A DNA stretch of 21,353 nucleotides, taken from contig CAYHHI010000054.1 of NCBI GenBank assembly GCA_964356335.1, positions 1 through 21,353 on the forward strand. The letters are read 5' to 3'. This DNA comes from CAYHHI01 sp964356335. GTDB lineage: Bacteria > Arandabacterota > Arandabacteria > Arandabacterales > Arandabacteraceae. Shown piece after piece: positions 13,762-20,715 of this stretch. Below the pieces are notes generated by a model. The model was given only the letters and a program-made list of their open reading frames with translations, was not told the DNA's origin and searched no databases. Each line of letters opens with the position of its first letter. Within the stretch, counting starts at the first letter, position 1. The position numbers were made by a program, and so were the translations under genes.

Positions 13762-15881
13762 CTATCAGGGAAGAGATTGAGAGCGTTCTCAAGGCAGCCT
13801 TAGAGCAGGCCTATCCCTTACTCGGCCACCTCAGGTTTGAAACCTATCAGCCACGGGAGAAGGCTTTCGGCGATTTCGCCAGCAATGTGGCGATCCTGGT
13901 AGGCAGGGCTCTCGGCGTGAGTCCAATGGATGTGGCCGAGAAGATTGCAGAACGGGTGCGAACCGCTGCTGCGATATCTTCGATTGAGATAGCCAAGCCA
14001 GGTTTCATAAACATCTCGATATCGCCCGAGGTTTACCTGAGAAAGCTCAGCGAGATTGTGACCTGTAAGGACCAGGAGGGTTACGGTTCGGGCACTGTTG
14101 GAGGTGGGAAGCTGGTCCAGGTGGAGTTTGTGAGTGCAAACCCGACGGGACCGCTCAACGTCGTGAGCGCGCGAGCTGCCGCGGTCGGCGATGTGCTTGT
14201 GCGGCTCTTGAGAAGAACCGGCCACGATGCGAGGAGTGAGTTCTACGTCAATGACGCGGGCACCCAGTTTGAGCTTCTTGGCCGTTCGCTCGAGGCTCGT
14301 TTCCGCGAAAGCCTGGGAGAGAAAAGTGAGATACCCGAAAACGGCTATCCGGGTGAGTACCTGGTGGCGATAGCCCGAAGAGTCAACGGGCTTGCCGACT
14401 GGGCGGACAGGCAGATGGAAGAAGAGGGCGGTCGGCCTGAGCCTGCCGGCGATCGTGAGGCACGCCTGATTGATGATTTTATCTCGCGAGAGGCAGGCAC
14501 CCAGCGACCGGGCGAGAATGAGGCCAGGAGTTACCTCAGCGAATACGGGAGTTTCAAGCAGGCGCTCACCCCGGATCAATGCTGCTTCTGGGCGCCGCTC
14601 TACGTCTGCAATCTTTCCAGACAGCGCCTTGGGATGGAAGAGATAACCTCCAGACTGGTCTGGATGGACAGATATCGAAGTTTCTTGCGTGCCGCCTGCG
14701 GCAAAGATGAGCCCGGCCAAGAACACACGTTGCTGCCGGCGGCCAGGGTATTCCTGGGTGAGGCAATCGCCGGCCGCCGTTTCGACTTCAGCAGGTTTGC
14801 CGTGGAAAGGATAGTCGAGGGCCAGCGCGCATCTCTTGAGAGATTCGGCAACCGGCCCGAAGGCGGTCTCAAGTTCGATACGTGGGTGCGGGAGTCCACA
14901 CTTGAGGACCTGATCGCTCGGGTCTCCGGGAAGCTGGTTTCCGACGGGAGATTCGTTTACGAAAAGGATGGCGCGGTGTGGCTCAAGGGTGGTGAGGAGG
15001 CAAGCGGAAGTTGCGAGGACAAGCAGGGCCGTCACGGCAAGCGAGCCGGCGTGGGAGACCCAGCGAAGCCCGAAATGGAAGAGACGGGCGAAAAGGATGA
15101 GTGGGTCATAAGGCGCAGAACAGGGCAACCCACCTATTTCCTCACGGACATCGCCTATCATATTGACAAGCGGAAAAGAGGCTTTGAGCACGTAATAGAC
15201 ATCTGGGGTCCTGACCATCACGGCCATGTGGCGAGAATGAAGACCGCGATGCGAATAGCTTCACAGGTGATGCCAGATCTCGCGATCGGCGAGAACTGGC
15301 TTGATGTTCTTATCGCTCAGCAAGTGAACCTGGTGAGGGAAGGGAAGCGCATCCAGATGTCCAAGCGGGCCGGCGAGTACGTGACCCTGGACGACGTCGT
15401 AAGCGAGGTCGGAGCCGACGCTGCCAGGTTCTTCTTCCTGATGAGACGGTGCAACAGTCATCTAGATTTCGATCTCGACCTTGCCAAGAAGACCTCAGAG
15501 GAAAACCCGGTCTATTACATTCAATATGCTCACGCCAGAATATCGAGCATAATGGAGTTTGCCAAGGGGAGCGGCTTCGAGCATCTGCCTCCCGAGGGCG
15601 ATCTCGCCCTGCTTCAGACAGAAGAGGAAGTGGATCTCATCAAGGCTCTTGCCGATTTCGACGAAGTCGTTAAATCCAGTGCTCTGGCGCTTGAACCCCA
15701 TAGAATCGTGACTTACCTCATCGACCTTGCTGGACGGTTCCACCGCTTCTACCACAACCACCGGGTCGTCACCGAAGACAGGCCCTTGTCGGAAGCGAGG
15801 CTCTGTCTCTCGTGGGCGATGCGAACTGTTCTGAGAAGTGCCCTCTACCTGATTGGTGTATCCGCCCCCGTCTCAATGTAG
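13758..15881 (+). CDS. argS: Arginyl-tRNA synthetase (ArgS), unusually long with altered HIGH motif
   Basis: Class I synthetase that charges tRNA-Arg. The 707 residues include the N-terminal tRNA-binding domain with AFGDFASNVA (36-45) and KPGFINISIS (80-89), the catalytic core FVSANPTGPL (124-133), FYVNDAGTQFELLG (162-175), GPDHHGHVARMK (484-495), the KMSKS-equivalent QMSKRAG (533-539), and the C-terminal anticodon domain with ENPVYYIQYAHARI (582-595). Most bacterial ArgS proteins have about 550-590 residues. Two insertions explain the excess: about 222-337 (14421-14768) and a charged low-complexity piece about 412-447 (14991-15098). The HIGH box after NPTGPL reads N134-V-V-S137. Reading frame is unbroken and the other motifs are intact, so the gene appears functional. 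Confidence 0.9.
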   Translation: MTIREEIESVLKAALEQAYPLLGHLRFETYQPREKAFGDFASNVAILVGRALGVSPMDVAEKIAERVRTAAAISSIEIAKPGFINISISPEVYLRKLSEIVTCKDQEGYGSGTVGGGKLVQVEFVSANPTGPLNVVSARAAAVGDVLVRLLRRTGHDARSEFYVNDAGTQFELLGRSLEARFRESLGEKSEIPENGYPGEYLVAIARRVNGLADWADRQMEEEGGRPEPAGDREARLIDDFISREAGTQRPGENEARSYLSEYGSFKQALTPDQCCFWAPLYVCNLSRQRLGMEEITSRLVWMDRYRSFLRAACGKDEPGQEHTLLPAARVFLGEAIAGRRFDFSRFAVERIVEGQRASLERFGNRPEGGLKFDTWVRESTLEDLIARVSGKLVSDGRFVYEKDGAVWLKGGEEASGSCEDKQGRHGKRAGVGDPAKPEMEETGEKDEWVIRRRTGQPTYFLTDIAYHIDKRKRGFEHVIDIWGPDHHGHVARMKTAMRIASQVMPDLAIGENWLDVLIAQQVNLVREGKRIQMSKRAGEYVTLDDVVSEVGADAARFFFLMRRCNSHLDFDLDLAKKTSEENPVYYIQYAHARISSIMEFAKGSGFEHLPPEGDLALLQTEEEVDLIKALADFDEVVKSSALALEPHRIVTYLIDLAGRFHRFYHNHRVVTEDRPLSEARLCLSWAMRTVLRSALYLIGVSAPVSM

Positions 15882-15897
15882 GGGAGACACAATCGTG

Positions 15898-15926
15898 TTG
15901 ACACCCCACGGCAATCATGATAACAG
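15898..15926 (+). promoter_or_regulatory. Candidate sigma-70 promoter upstream of the DUF2807 lipoprotein gene
   Basis: A perfect TTGACA (15898-15903) follows the argS stop, with TAACAG (15921-15926) after 17 bases; only three of six -10 positions match. It lies in the 110-base gap between argS and the lipoprotein gene, leaving a leader of about 60 bases. The -35 box is good, the -10 box poor. Confidence 0.35.
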
Positions 15927-15991
15927 AGCCAGAGGTCTTGCTTACGCAGTGGTTTACCCTGGGTGTCGGTCTCTTAGGGGAGGGCAGAACA

Positions 15992-16675
15992 ATGGATTTG
16001 CTTCGACGCTTGCTCGCCGTCGCGTGCTTGGCGAGCATGGTGCTTTTCCAGGCAGGATGCGTTGTAATCGGTGCTGGGGGAAGCGGGGCAAGCAGGGGGG
16101 ACAAGGGGTCGGGCAATGTGGTCGATCAATCCTCCGAGGTGAGTGATTTTTCAAGCATCTCACTTGAAGGGGTTGGCAACGTCACCGTCAAGCAGACGGG
16201 AAGGGAATCACTGACAATCAGGGCCGAAGACAACATCCTGCCGTTGCTGAATGCCGGAGTTGCCAACGGCAGGCTCTCACTCGGAGCTCATGGAAGCACG
16301 AGTCCAACCAGACCGATTGAATTCCTTGTTGAGGTCAGGAAACTTGATGATCTGACCCTCTCAGGATCCGGCAGCATTGAGGCGACAAACATCGACGTCC
16401 GGCATATATCAGTCTCCATTTCGGGATCAGGAGACGTCACGATCTCAGGAGATGCTGACATGGTGGACATCGATATTTCTGGCAGTGGCAGCTTCCATGG
16501 TGAGAATCTGAGGGCCAGACAGGCAGCGGTGGATGTCAGTGGCGTCGGCAATGCGACCGTCAACGCGAGCGATGATTTGGATGTGGAAGTCTCTGGTGTG
16601 GGGTCGGTTGAATACCTCGGATCCCCAAGCGTTCGAAAGTCGATCTCCGGCATGGGACAAGTGAGGAGACGTTGA
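15992..16675 (+). CDS. DUF2807 (GIN domain) lipoprotein, beta-helix type
   Basis: The 227-residue protein has a signal peptide (LLRRLLAVACLASMVLF) ending in AGC with C23 as the likely lipidated cysteine; the Q at -3 is atypical for a lipobox. From residue 48 on it matches the DUF2807 pattern FSSISLEGVGNVTVKQTG, and then repeats a G-x-G turn at about every 19-20 residues (GSG at 125, 145 and 164; GVG at 185 and 202; GMG at 220), as expected for rungs of a beta-helix. DUF2807 proteins are cell-envelope proteins of unknown function. I choose ATG 15992 because AGGGGAGGG (15976-15984) precedes it and the signal peptide begins there; the upstream ATG at 15917 would put a poor extension before it. 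The next gene begins 13 bases later. Confidence 0.82.
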   Translation: MDLLRRLLAVACLASMVLFQAGCVVIGAGGSGASRGDKGSGNVVDQSSEVSDFSSISLEGVGNVTVKQTGRESLTIRAEDNILPLLNAGVANGRLSLGAHGSTSPTRPIEFLVEVRKLDDLTLSGSGSIEATNIDVRHISVSISGSGDVTISGDADMVDIDISGSGSFHGENLRARQAAVDVSGVGNATVNASDDLDVEVSGVGSVEYLGSPSVRKSISGMGQVRRR

Positions 16676-16688
16676 AGGAGCGACAGCC

Positions 16689-17069
16689 ATGTACTGCCCG
16701 AAGTGTGGGGCCGAATACCGAGAAGGCTTTAGCGTGTGTGCCGATTGTGGCGTCAAGTTGGTCCGGGGTGAGCCACCGGAGGAGCTTAAGAAGAAGCCCC
16801 GCCTTGAGTATGACTACGCTGAGTTTGAGGAGATCATGCGCGTCATTAACACTGCAGATATGGCAGTGATCGAATCAATTCTCGAAGGAGAAGGCATAAC
16901 CCATTTCTTCGAAGGCATCCCCATCGGAAGACTGCGTGCGGGGCTGTTTGGTTCAAGGCTGATGGCGAGGAAGGACCAGGCTGACTTGGCCAGAGAGCTT
17001 CTCAAGGACATAGGACTCGACGAGAAAGAAGTCCTTTCCGCAGACGACGAAGAGAAAGACAGCCAGTGA
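16689..17069 (+). CDS. Zinc-ribbon protein with DUF2007-like domain
   Basis: The 126-residue protein opens with a zinc ribbon, C3-P-x-C6-G ... C17-x2-C20-G, then a charged linker (ELKKKPRLEYDY). A DUF2007-like alpha/beta domain follows: MRVINTADMAVIESILEGEGI and the later MARKDQADLARELLKDIG. DUF2007 is annotated as a putative signal-transducing domain; its function is not known. The acidic tail (DDEEKDSQ) is probably disordered. An AAGGAG (16674-16679) ribosome binding site lies nine bases before the ATG. It probably shares a transcript with the upstream lipoprotein gene. Confidence 0.78.
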   Translation: MYCPKCGAEYREGFSVCADCGVKLVRGEPPEELKKKPRLEYDYAEFEEIMRVINTADMAVIESILEGEGITHFFEGIPIGRLRAGLFGSRLMARKDQADLARELLKDIGLDEKEVLSADDEEKDSQ

Positions 17070-17156
17070 CGTGGCCCAAGGGCAGTGGCGTCAGGGATTG
17101 CCTGAGCGGTGTCCGTTTGCTAACGGCCAGATGAGGCCGCCGGGGGAAATCGCATA

Positions 17157-18776
17157 GTGAAAAACAGCAGGAAGCTCGACGCGGTATGGGTGGCCGTACT
17201 CCTCCTCTATTGCCTCTATGCGGGCCTGTTCATCTATAGAACCAGCTTCGTCATCAATGGCGAGAGGTACTTCTCCCTCTTTGACGATGCGATGATCTCG
17301 ATGACCTACGCAAAGAATTTCGCTCACGGGCACGGTCTCGTGTGGAATGCAGGTGGCGAAAGGGTGGAAGGCTATACCAATCTGCTATGGACCCTCTACA
17401 TGGCCCTGCTCCACCTTCTCCCCGTAGCCAAGTCAAAGATGAGCCTTCTGGTACAGGCGACGAGCGCCGTGCTCCTTCTCGTGAATCTCTTCTTCGTGAG
17501 AAAGATAGCTGCAGCAATATCGGGCGGCTCAAGGTTCGTTGCCCTTGGTGCAGTGATCACGACGGCCTTTTACCTCCCGATCAATAACTGGAGCCTCCAG
17601 GGGATGGAAGTGGGGCTTCTGGTTCTCCTGGTGAGCATTTCCATCTGGAAAGCGCTTCAGTCAATGGAATCGAAAACCTTCTCTTTCTGGCCCTATGCCT
17701 TTCTATCCCTGGCTACACTTGTGAGGCTTGATATGGCCGTGGCCTTCGCCGTGATGCTTGCGTTCATGGCTTGGGCGCATCCGACAGCCAGAAGGAAACA
17801 CCTCACTGTCGGGCTTATCTTCTTCGGGATCGCATCTGCCGCGCAGACGATCTTCAGGGTTTCGTACTATGGCGATTTTCTGCCGAACACCTATTATCAC
17901 AAACTCACAGGTTTTCCCCTGCTCTGGAGAATCACGCGGGGCGTCTACATCATCTCCGTCTTCATCTGGCGAATGAACCTGCTCCTTTTCCTGGTGCCCT
18001 TGGGGCTGCTGGTGGCCCGGCGCAAGAAAGGGGAGATGCTTCTTGCGAGTATCTTCCTTGGTCAGCTCGCATACAGTATCTACGTCGGAGGCGATGCATG
18101 GGAGTCGTGGGGAGGGAGCAATCGCTACGTCTGCATCGCCATGCCGTGTTTCTTCATTCTCTTCTTCGCGGGGCTCGAGACGATTGGTGGTCTCATAAGG
18201 GCCTACATCGCCACCTGCCCGCCCCACACGAGTCTTACGCTGGCCGAGAAGAACCTCAGGCGCACCGGGATCGCGCTGATATTCGTGAGTCTGGCCAGCT
18301 TCAACGCCATCTATGGCCCGGCAGCCCTGGGAGAAATGCTCTTGTTCAGACGACCCCTGCATGTGGAAGACAACCAGAGGATGGTGGAGCGCGCGCTTGC
18401 AATCGCAAAGATCACAAACGATCGCGCAACTGTTGCCGTTGTCTGGGACGGGGCGATTCCCTACTTCTCAGAGAGACCTGCCGTCAGCATCCTCGGCAAG
18501 AATGACCGGACGATCGCCCATGAGAGGATGAGGACCGCCTCCGGTGCAAAGAAGATCGTGGCCTTTTACCCAGGGCATCTCAAATGGGATTATGCCTATT
18601 CGATCGGGCAGCTCAAGCCCGACGTGGTCGGCCAACTCTGGTATGAACCCGAGAGTGCAGGTCCTTACCTCCAGCGTGAATACACGCAGGTCAAGATTGG
18701 AGGGTTCGGAATTTACCTGCGCAATGGTTCCGCCAATATCCTGTGGGACAGGGTGAGAAGTCTCGCAGCCGGATGA
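17157..18776 (+). CDS. Multi-membrane protein, probable GT-C type glycosyltransferase
   Basis: The 539-residue protein has about ten hydrophobic helices followed by a soluble C-terminal part of about 140 residues. Residues 41-80 contain the pattern DDAMISMTYAKNFAHGHGL and GGERVEGYTNLLW. Such an acidic pair in the first extracytoplasmic loop, followed by GxxxxEGYTN, is seen in GT-C glycosyltransferases that use polyprenyl-phosphate sugars (arabinofuranosyl-/mannosyltransferase-like). The donor and acceptor cannot be read. I take the GTG at 17157, preceded by GGGGGAA at 17140-17146, ten bases upstream. It lies 87 bases after the DUF2007 gene; I see nothing convincing in that gap. No polysaccharide cluster surrounds it. 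Confidence 0.65.
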   Translation: MKNSRKLDAVWVAVLLLYCLYAGLFIYRTSFVINGERYFSLFDDAMISMTYAKNFAHGHGLVWNAGGERVEGYTNLLWTLYMALLHLLPVAKSKMSLLVQATSAVLLLVNLFFVRKIAAAISGGSRFVALGAVITTAFYLPINNWSLQGMEVGLLVLLVSISIWKALQSMESKTFSFWPYAFLSLATLVRLDMAVAFAVMLAFMAWAHPTARRKHLTVGLIFFGIASAAQTIFRVSYYGDFLPNTYYHKLTGFPLLWRITRGVYIISVFIWRMNLLLFLVPLGLLVARRKKGEMLLASIFLGQLAYSIYVGGDAWESWGGSNRYVCIAMPCFFILFFAGLETIGGLIRAYIATCPPHTSLTLAEKNLRRTGIALIFVSLASFNAIYGPAALGEMLLFRRPLHVEDNQRMVERALAIAKITNDRATVAVVWDGAIPYFSERPAVSILGKNDRTIAHERMRTASGAKKIVAFYPGHLKWDYAYSIGQLKPDVVGQLWYEPESAGPYLQREYTQVKIGGFGIYLRNGSANILWDRVRSLAAG

Positions 18777-18797
18777 CCCGCCGGCCGCCGGGCTTTT
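18777..18797 (+). terminator. Weak GC-rich hairpin followed by TTTT, possible terminator
   Basis: CCCG (18777-18780) can pair with CGGG (18789-18792), or CCGG (18781-18784) with CCGG (18788-18791), followed by CTTTT (18793-18797), directly after the stop of the glycosyltransferase gene. The stem is only four pairs in either form and the T run is short. Its location before a candidate promoter makes a transcript boundary plausible. Confidence 0.28.
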
Positions 18798-18800
18798 CGC

Positions 18801-18829
18801 TTGCCTCGCCTCGGAACTTGTGGTATCAT
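18801..18829 (+). promoter_or_regulatory. Candidate sigma-70 promoter for the conserved unknown gene
   Basis: TTGCCT (18801-18806, four of six matches) and TATCAT (18824-18829, four to five matches) are separated by exactly 17 bases. Transcription would begin near 18836, giving a leader of about 27 bases containing TGGAGG (18851-18856), the ribosome binding site of the next gene. Confidence 0.42.
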
Positions 18830-18862
18830 CTCAGACTGTAGATAGCCTTCTGGAGGCTGGTC

Positions 18863-19552
18863 TTGGCTATACAGCGGGACATTCCTGAGGAAAAGATAAA
18901 GCGCGCGATAGCCTCGCTTCCTGATGTCCAATCCTGTAACGTCGAGTTCAATCCTGACGGTTCCATATCCGCTATCCATATAGTCTCTTCCACTAAGAGA
19001 TCACCCAAGCAGATCGTGAGAGACGTGGAGTCCGTGATGCTTGCCGATTTCGGCATAAAGGTTGACCACCGGAAAGTGTCGATCGCGAGGGTCGAGGAGA
19101 AGGAGGAACGTCGGGGTGAGAAGCCCCAGCGGCCCAAGCTGGTGGCGATGAAGCTTGCGACTTCCGGGGGTAGAGGATGCGCCGAGGTCACGCTTGAGCG
19201 GGGTGGGCTCACCGTGACTGGCGAAGCCAGCGGAGTGGTAGAGGGTGGAGGTAATCTCAGGCTGGTTGTGAATGCCGCCTTCCGCGCATTGGAGAAGATG
19301 GTTGGCCCGGATGCGAGCCTGGAGCTTCTGGATGTTGTGAGGATAAGGAGCGGCGAGCGAAAGGCCGTGGTGGTGCTTGCCAACTTTATCTCAGCCACGG
19401 ATGTTAGGAGACTTGCCGGGTGCGTCCAGTTCGATCGTGACGAACAGAAGGCGGCTGCCCTTGCCGCGCTTGATGCGTCAAATCGCATCATAGAGATCCT
19501 GAGTCAACCCGAGCAGACCGAATACGAAGTCACGCCTTATCTCGAAGATTGA
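18863..19552 (+). CDS. Conserved protein of unknown function, two-domain
   Basis: The 229-residue product has no signal peptide or membrane helix. Residues 1-75 hold a compact alpha/beta unit with SISAIHIVSSTKRSPKQIV and RDVESVMLADFGIKVDH. I recall a similar RSPKQIVRDVES pattern in uncharacterised proteins of several anaerobic Firmicutes, but cannot verify it. A charged linker (EEKEERRGEKPQRPK) leads to a second domain (about 92-215) with two similar-looking halves, ATSGGRGCAEVTLERGG and RSGERKAVVVLANF, each followed by a helix. The TTG start is supported by TGGAGG (18851-18856) six bases upstream and by a candidate promoter. I assign no function. PurM follows after 138 bases. Confidence 0.72.
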   Translation: MAIQRDIPEEKIKRAIASLPDVQSCNVEFNPDGSISAIHIVSSTKRSPKQIVRDVESVMLADFGIKVDHRKVSIARVEEKEERRGEKPQRPKLVAMKLATSGGRGCAEVTLERGGLTVTGEASGVVEGGGNLRLVVNAAFRALEKMVGPDASLELLDVVRIRSGERKAVVVLANFISATDVRRLAGCVQFDRDEQKAAALAALDASNRIIEILSQPEQTEYEVTPYLED

Positions 19553-19614
19553 GCCCTGAAGTGTCCCCCTATTGACGATGGTGTCGGGGTTCTTACACCT
19601 GGTCCGAAATTGTG

Positions 19615-19643
19615 TTGAACAAGTTTGCAGGTAGTAGCAAAAT
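19615..19643 (+). promoter_or_regulatory. Weak candidate promoter upstream of purM
   Basis: TTGAAC (19615-19620) and CAAAAT (19638-19643) lie 17 bases apart, each matching four of six consensus positions. They sit in the 138-base gap before purM, which holds no ORF of note. If used, transcription would begin about 40 bases before the purM ATG. Confidence 0.28.
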
Positions 19644-19690
19644 GTCTGAGTGTTTCGACGGCATGCGAAATGCTTATTCTCGGGGTAGCC

Positions 19691-20695
19691 ATGAAGAGCA
19701 TCACATATAAGCGAGCTGGGGTTGATCTCGACAAGTACGACGGTCTCGTCAAGGTAATAAAGCAGATCCTGAGCCGTTCCAGCCTGTCGAGTGGGAGCGG
19801 GCACTTCGCAGGTATGATCGATCTTGGCGGCCGTGCCGGCCAGATCATTGTCGCGAGCGTAGATGGAGTTGGCACGAAGGTCAAGATTGCCAAGGAATAT
19901 GGCTGGCACGTCGGGCTTGGTCACGACATAGTCGCCCATTGCATCAACGACATTCTCTGTATCGGCGCAAGACCGATAGGGTTTCTTGACTACATCGCCT
20001 TCGAGAAGCTGGATGCAAAGGTCTTCAAACAGATACTCTCCGGCATCGCTACCGAATGCAGACGGTACGGGATCCAGCTTATAGGCGGCGAGACCGCCGA
20101 GATGCCGGGTGTCTATGGGCGCGGCGAGTGCGATCTGGCAGGGTTCATCATCGGGCTCACGTCACGGTCAAGCCTGCTTGACGGGTCAAGGACAAGAAAG
20201 GGAGATCTGATTGTCGGACTGCCATCAAATGGGCTTCACACCAACGGATACAGCCTTGCCCGAAAGGTCTTGCTTCGTAAGTGCCGCATGGATCTCAAGA
20301 AACCTCCCAAGGGTTGGCGCGAACCCCTCGGCAGGGTCCTTCTTAAATCCCATACGAACTACTTTAACCAGGTCTATCCTCTGGTAGAGCGACATTTGGT
20401 CTCAGGCATCGCTCACATCACCGGTGGGGGGATAGCCGGAAACCTCGAGAGGATACTTCGGCCTGGGCTTAACGGCACCTTGAGGAAATCCCTGTGGCGG
20501 GTGCCGAAGATATTCAGGTTGATTGCCGAGGGCGGACCCGTGGAAGACCGGGAGATGTTCCGCGTTTTCAACATGGGTCTGGGTATGCTGCTAGTGGTCC
20601 CGCATCAAAGCCTTCCAGAAGTATTGAGACAGGCTCACGGTTCGAGGGTTGTGGGGGAGATCACAGAGGGGGAAGGGAAAGTAATCGTAAGCTAG
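19691..20695 (+). CDS. purM: Phosphoribosylformylglycinamidine cyclo-ligase (AIR synthetase)
   Basis: PurM closes the imidazole ring in the fifth step of purine synthesis, converting FGAM to AIR with ATP. The 334 residues match the usual length and motifs: YKRAGVDLDKYDGLV at the N-terminus, VDGVGTKVKIAKEYG, HDIVAHCINDILCIGARPIG, LIGGETAEMPGVYGRGE, GLPSNGLHTNGYSLARKVL and ITGGGIAGNLERILRPGLNG. I choose ATG 19691; the upstream ATG at 19625 would add 22 residues (MQVVAKCLSVSTACE...) not seen in the family and overlapping the promoter candidate. No other pur gene is near, so it is not in a pur operon here. The regulator gene starts 20 bases after its stop. Confidence 0.94.
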   Translation: MKSITYKRAGVDLDKYDGLVKVIKQILSRSSLSSGSGHFAGMIDLGGRAGQIIVASVDGVGTKVKIAKEYGWHVGLGHDIVAHCINDILCIGARPIGFLDYIAFEKLDAKVFKQILSGIATECRRYGIQLIGGETAEMPGVYGRGECDLAGFIIGLTSRSSLLDGSRTRKGDLIVGLPSNGLHTNGYSLARKVLLRKCRMDLKKPPKGWREPLGRVLLKSHTNYFNQVYPLVERHLVSGIAHITGGGIAGNLERILRPGLNGTLRKSLWRVPKIFRLIAEGGPVEDREMFRVFNMGLGMLLVVPHQSLPEVLRQAHGSRVVGEITEGEGKVIVS

Positions 20696-20706
20696 ACCTC
20701 GTCTAG
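20692..20706. repeat. Perfect 6-bp inverted repeat over the purM stop codon
   Basis: CTAGAC (20692-20697) and GTCTAG (20701-20706) are exact reverse complements around CTC. The repeat covers the purM TAG stop and ends ten bases before the ATG of the sigma-54 activator gene. It could be a short hairpin or a binding site for the regulator, or chance. Confidence 0.35.
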
Positions 20707-20715
20707 ACACCCGCG

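Noticed and set aside
13818..15227. A 469-residue open frame on the minus strand across argS
   Set aside because: It lies wholly inside a clear argS gene, shows no recognisable motif, and arises from the strong codon bias of a GC-rich gene read on the other strand.
15871..15890. GTCTC...GAGAC inverted repeat at the argS stop as a terminator
   Set aside because: The stem has only five pairs with a nine-base loop and no T tract follows.
17098..17126. TTGCCT-N17-TAACGG as a promoter for the glycosyltransferase gene
   Set aside because: The -10 box matches only two of six positions.
17703..18505. Long alternative frames (219 codons minus, 244 codons plus) over the glycosyltransferase gene
   Set aside because: The proteins are rich in His, Arg and Gln with no domain pattern, whereas the 17157-18776 frame gives regular membrane helices and the DDA...EGYTN signature.
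19868..19920. TGGCAC-type sigma-54 boxes inside purM near the start
   Set aside because: Two TGGCACG copies occur in coding sequence, but neither has GC at the right distance for a -12 element.
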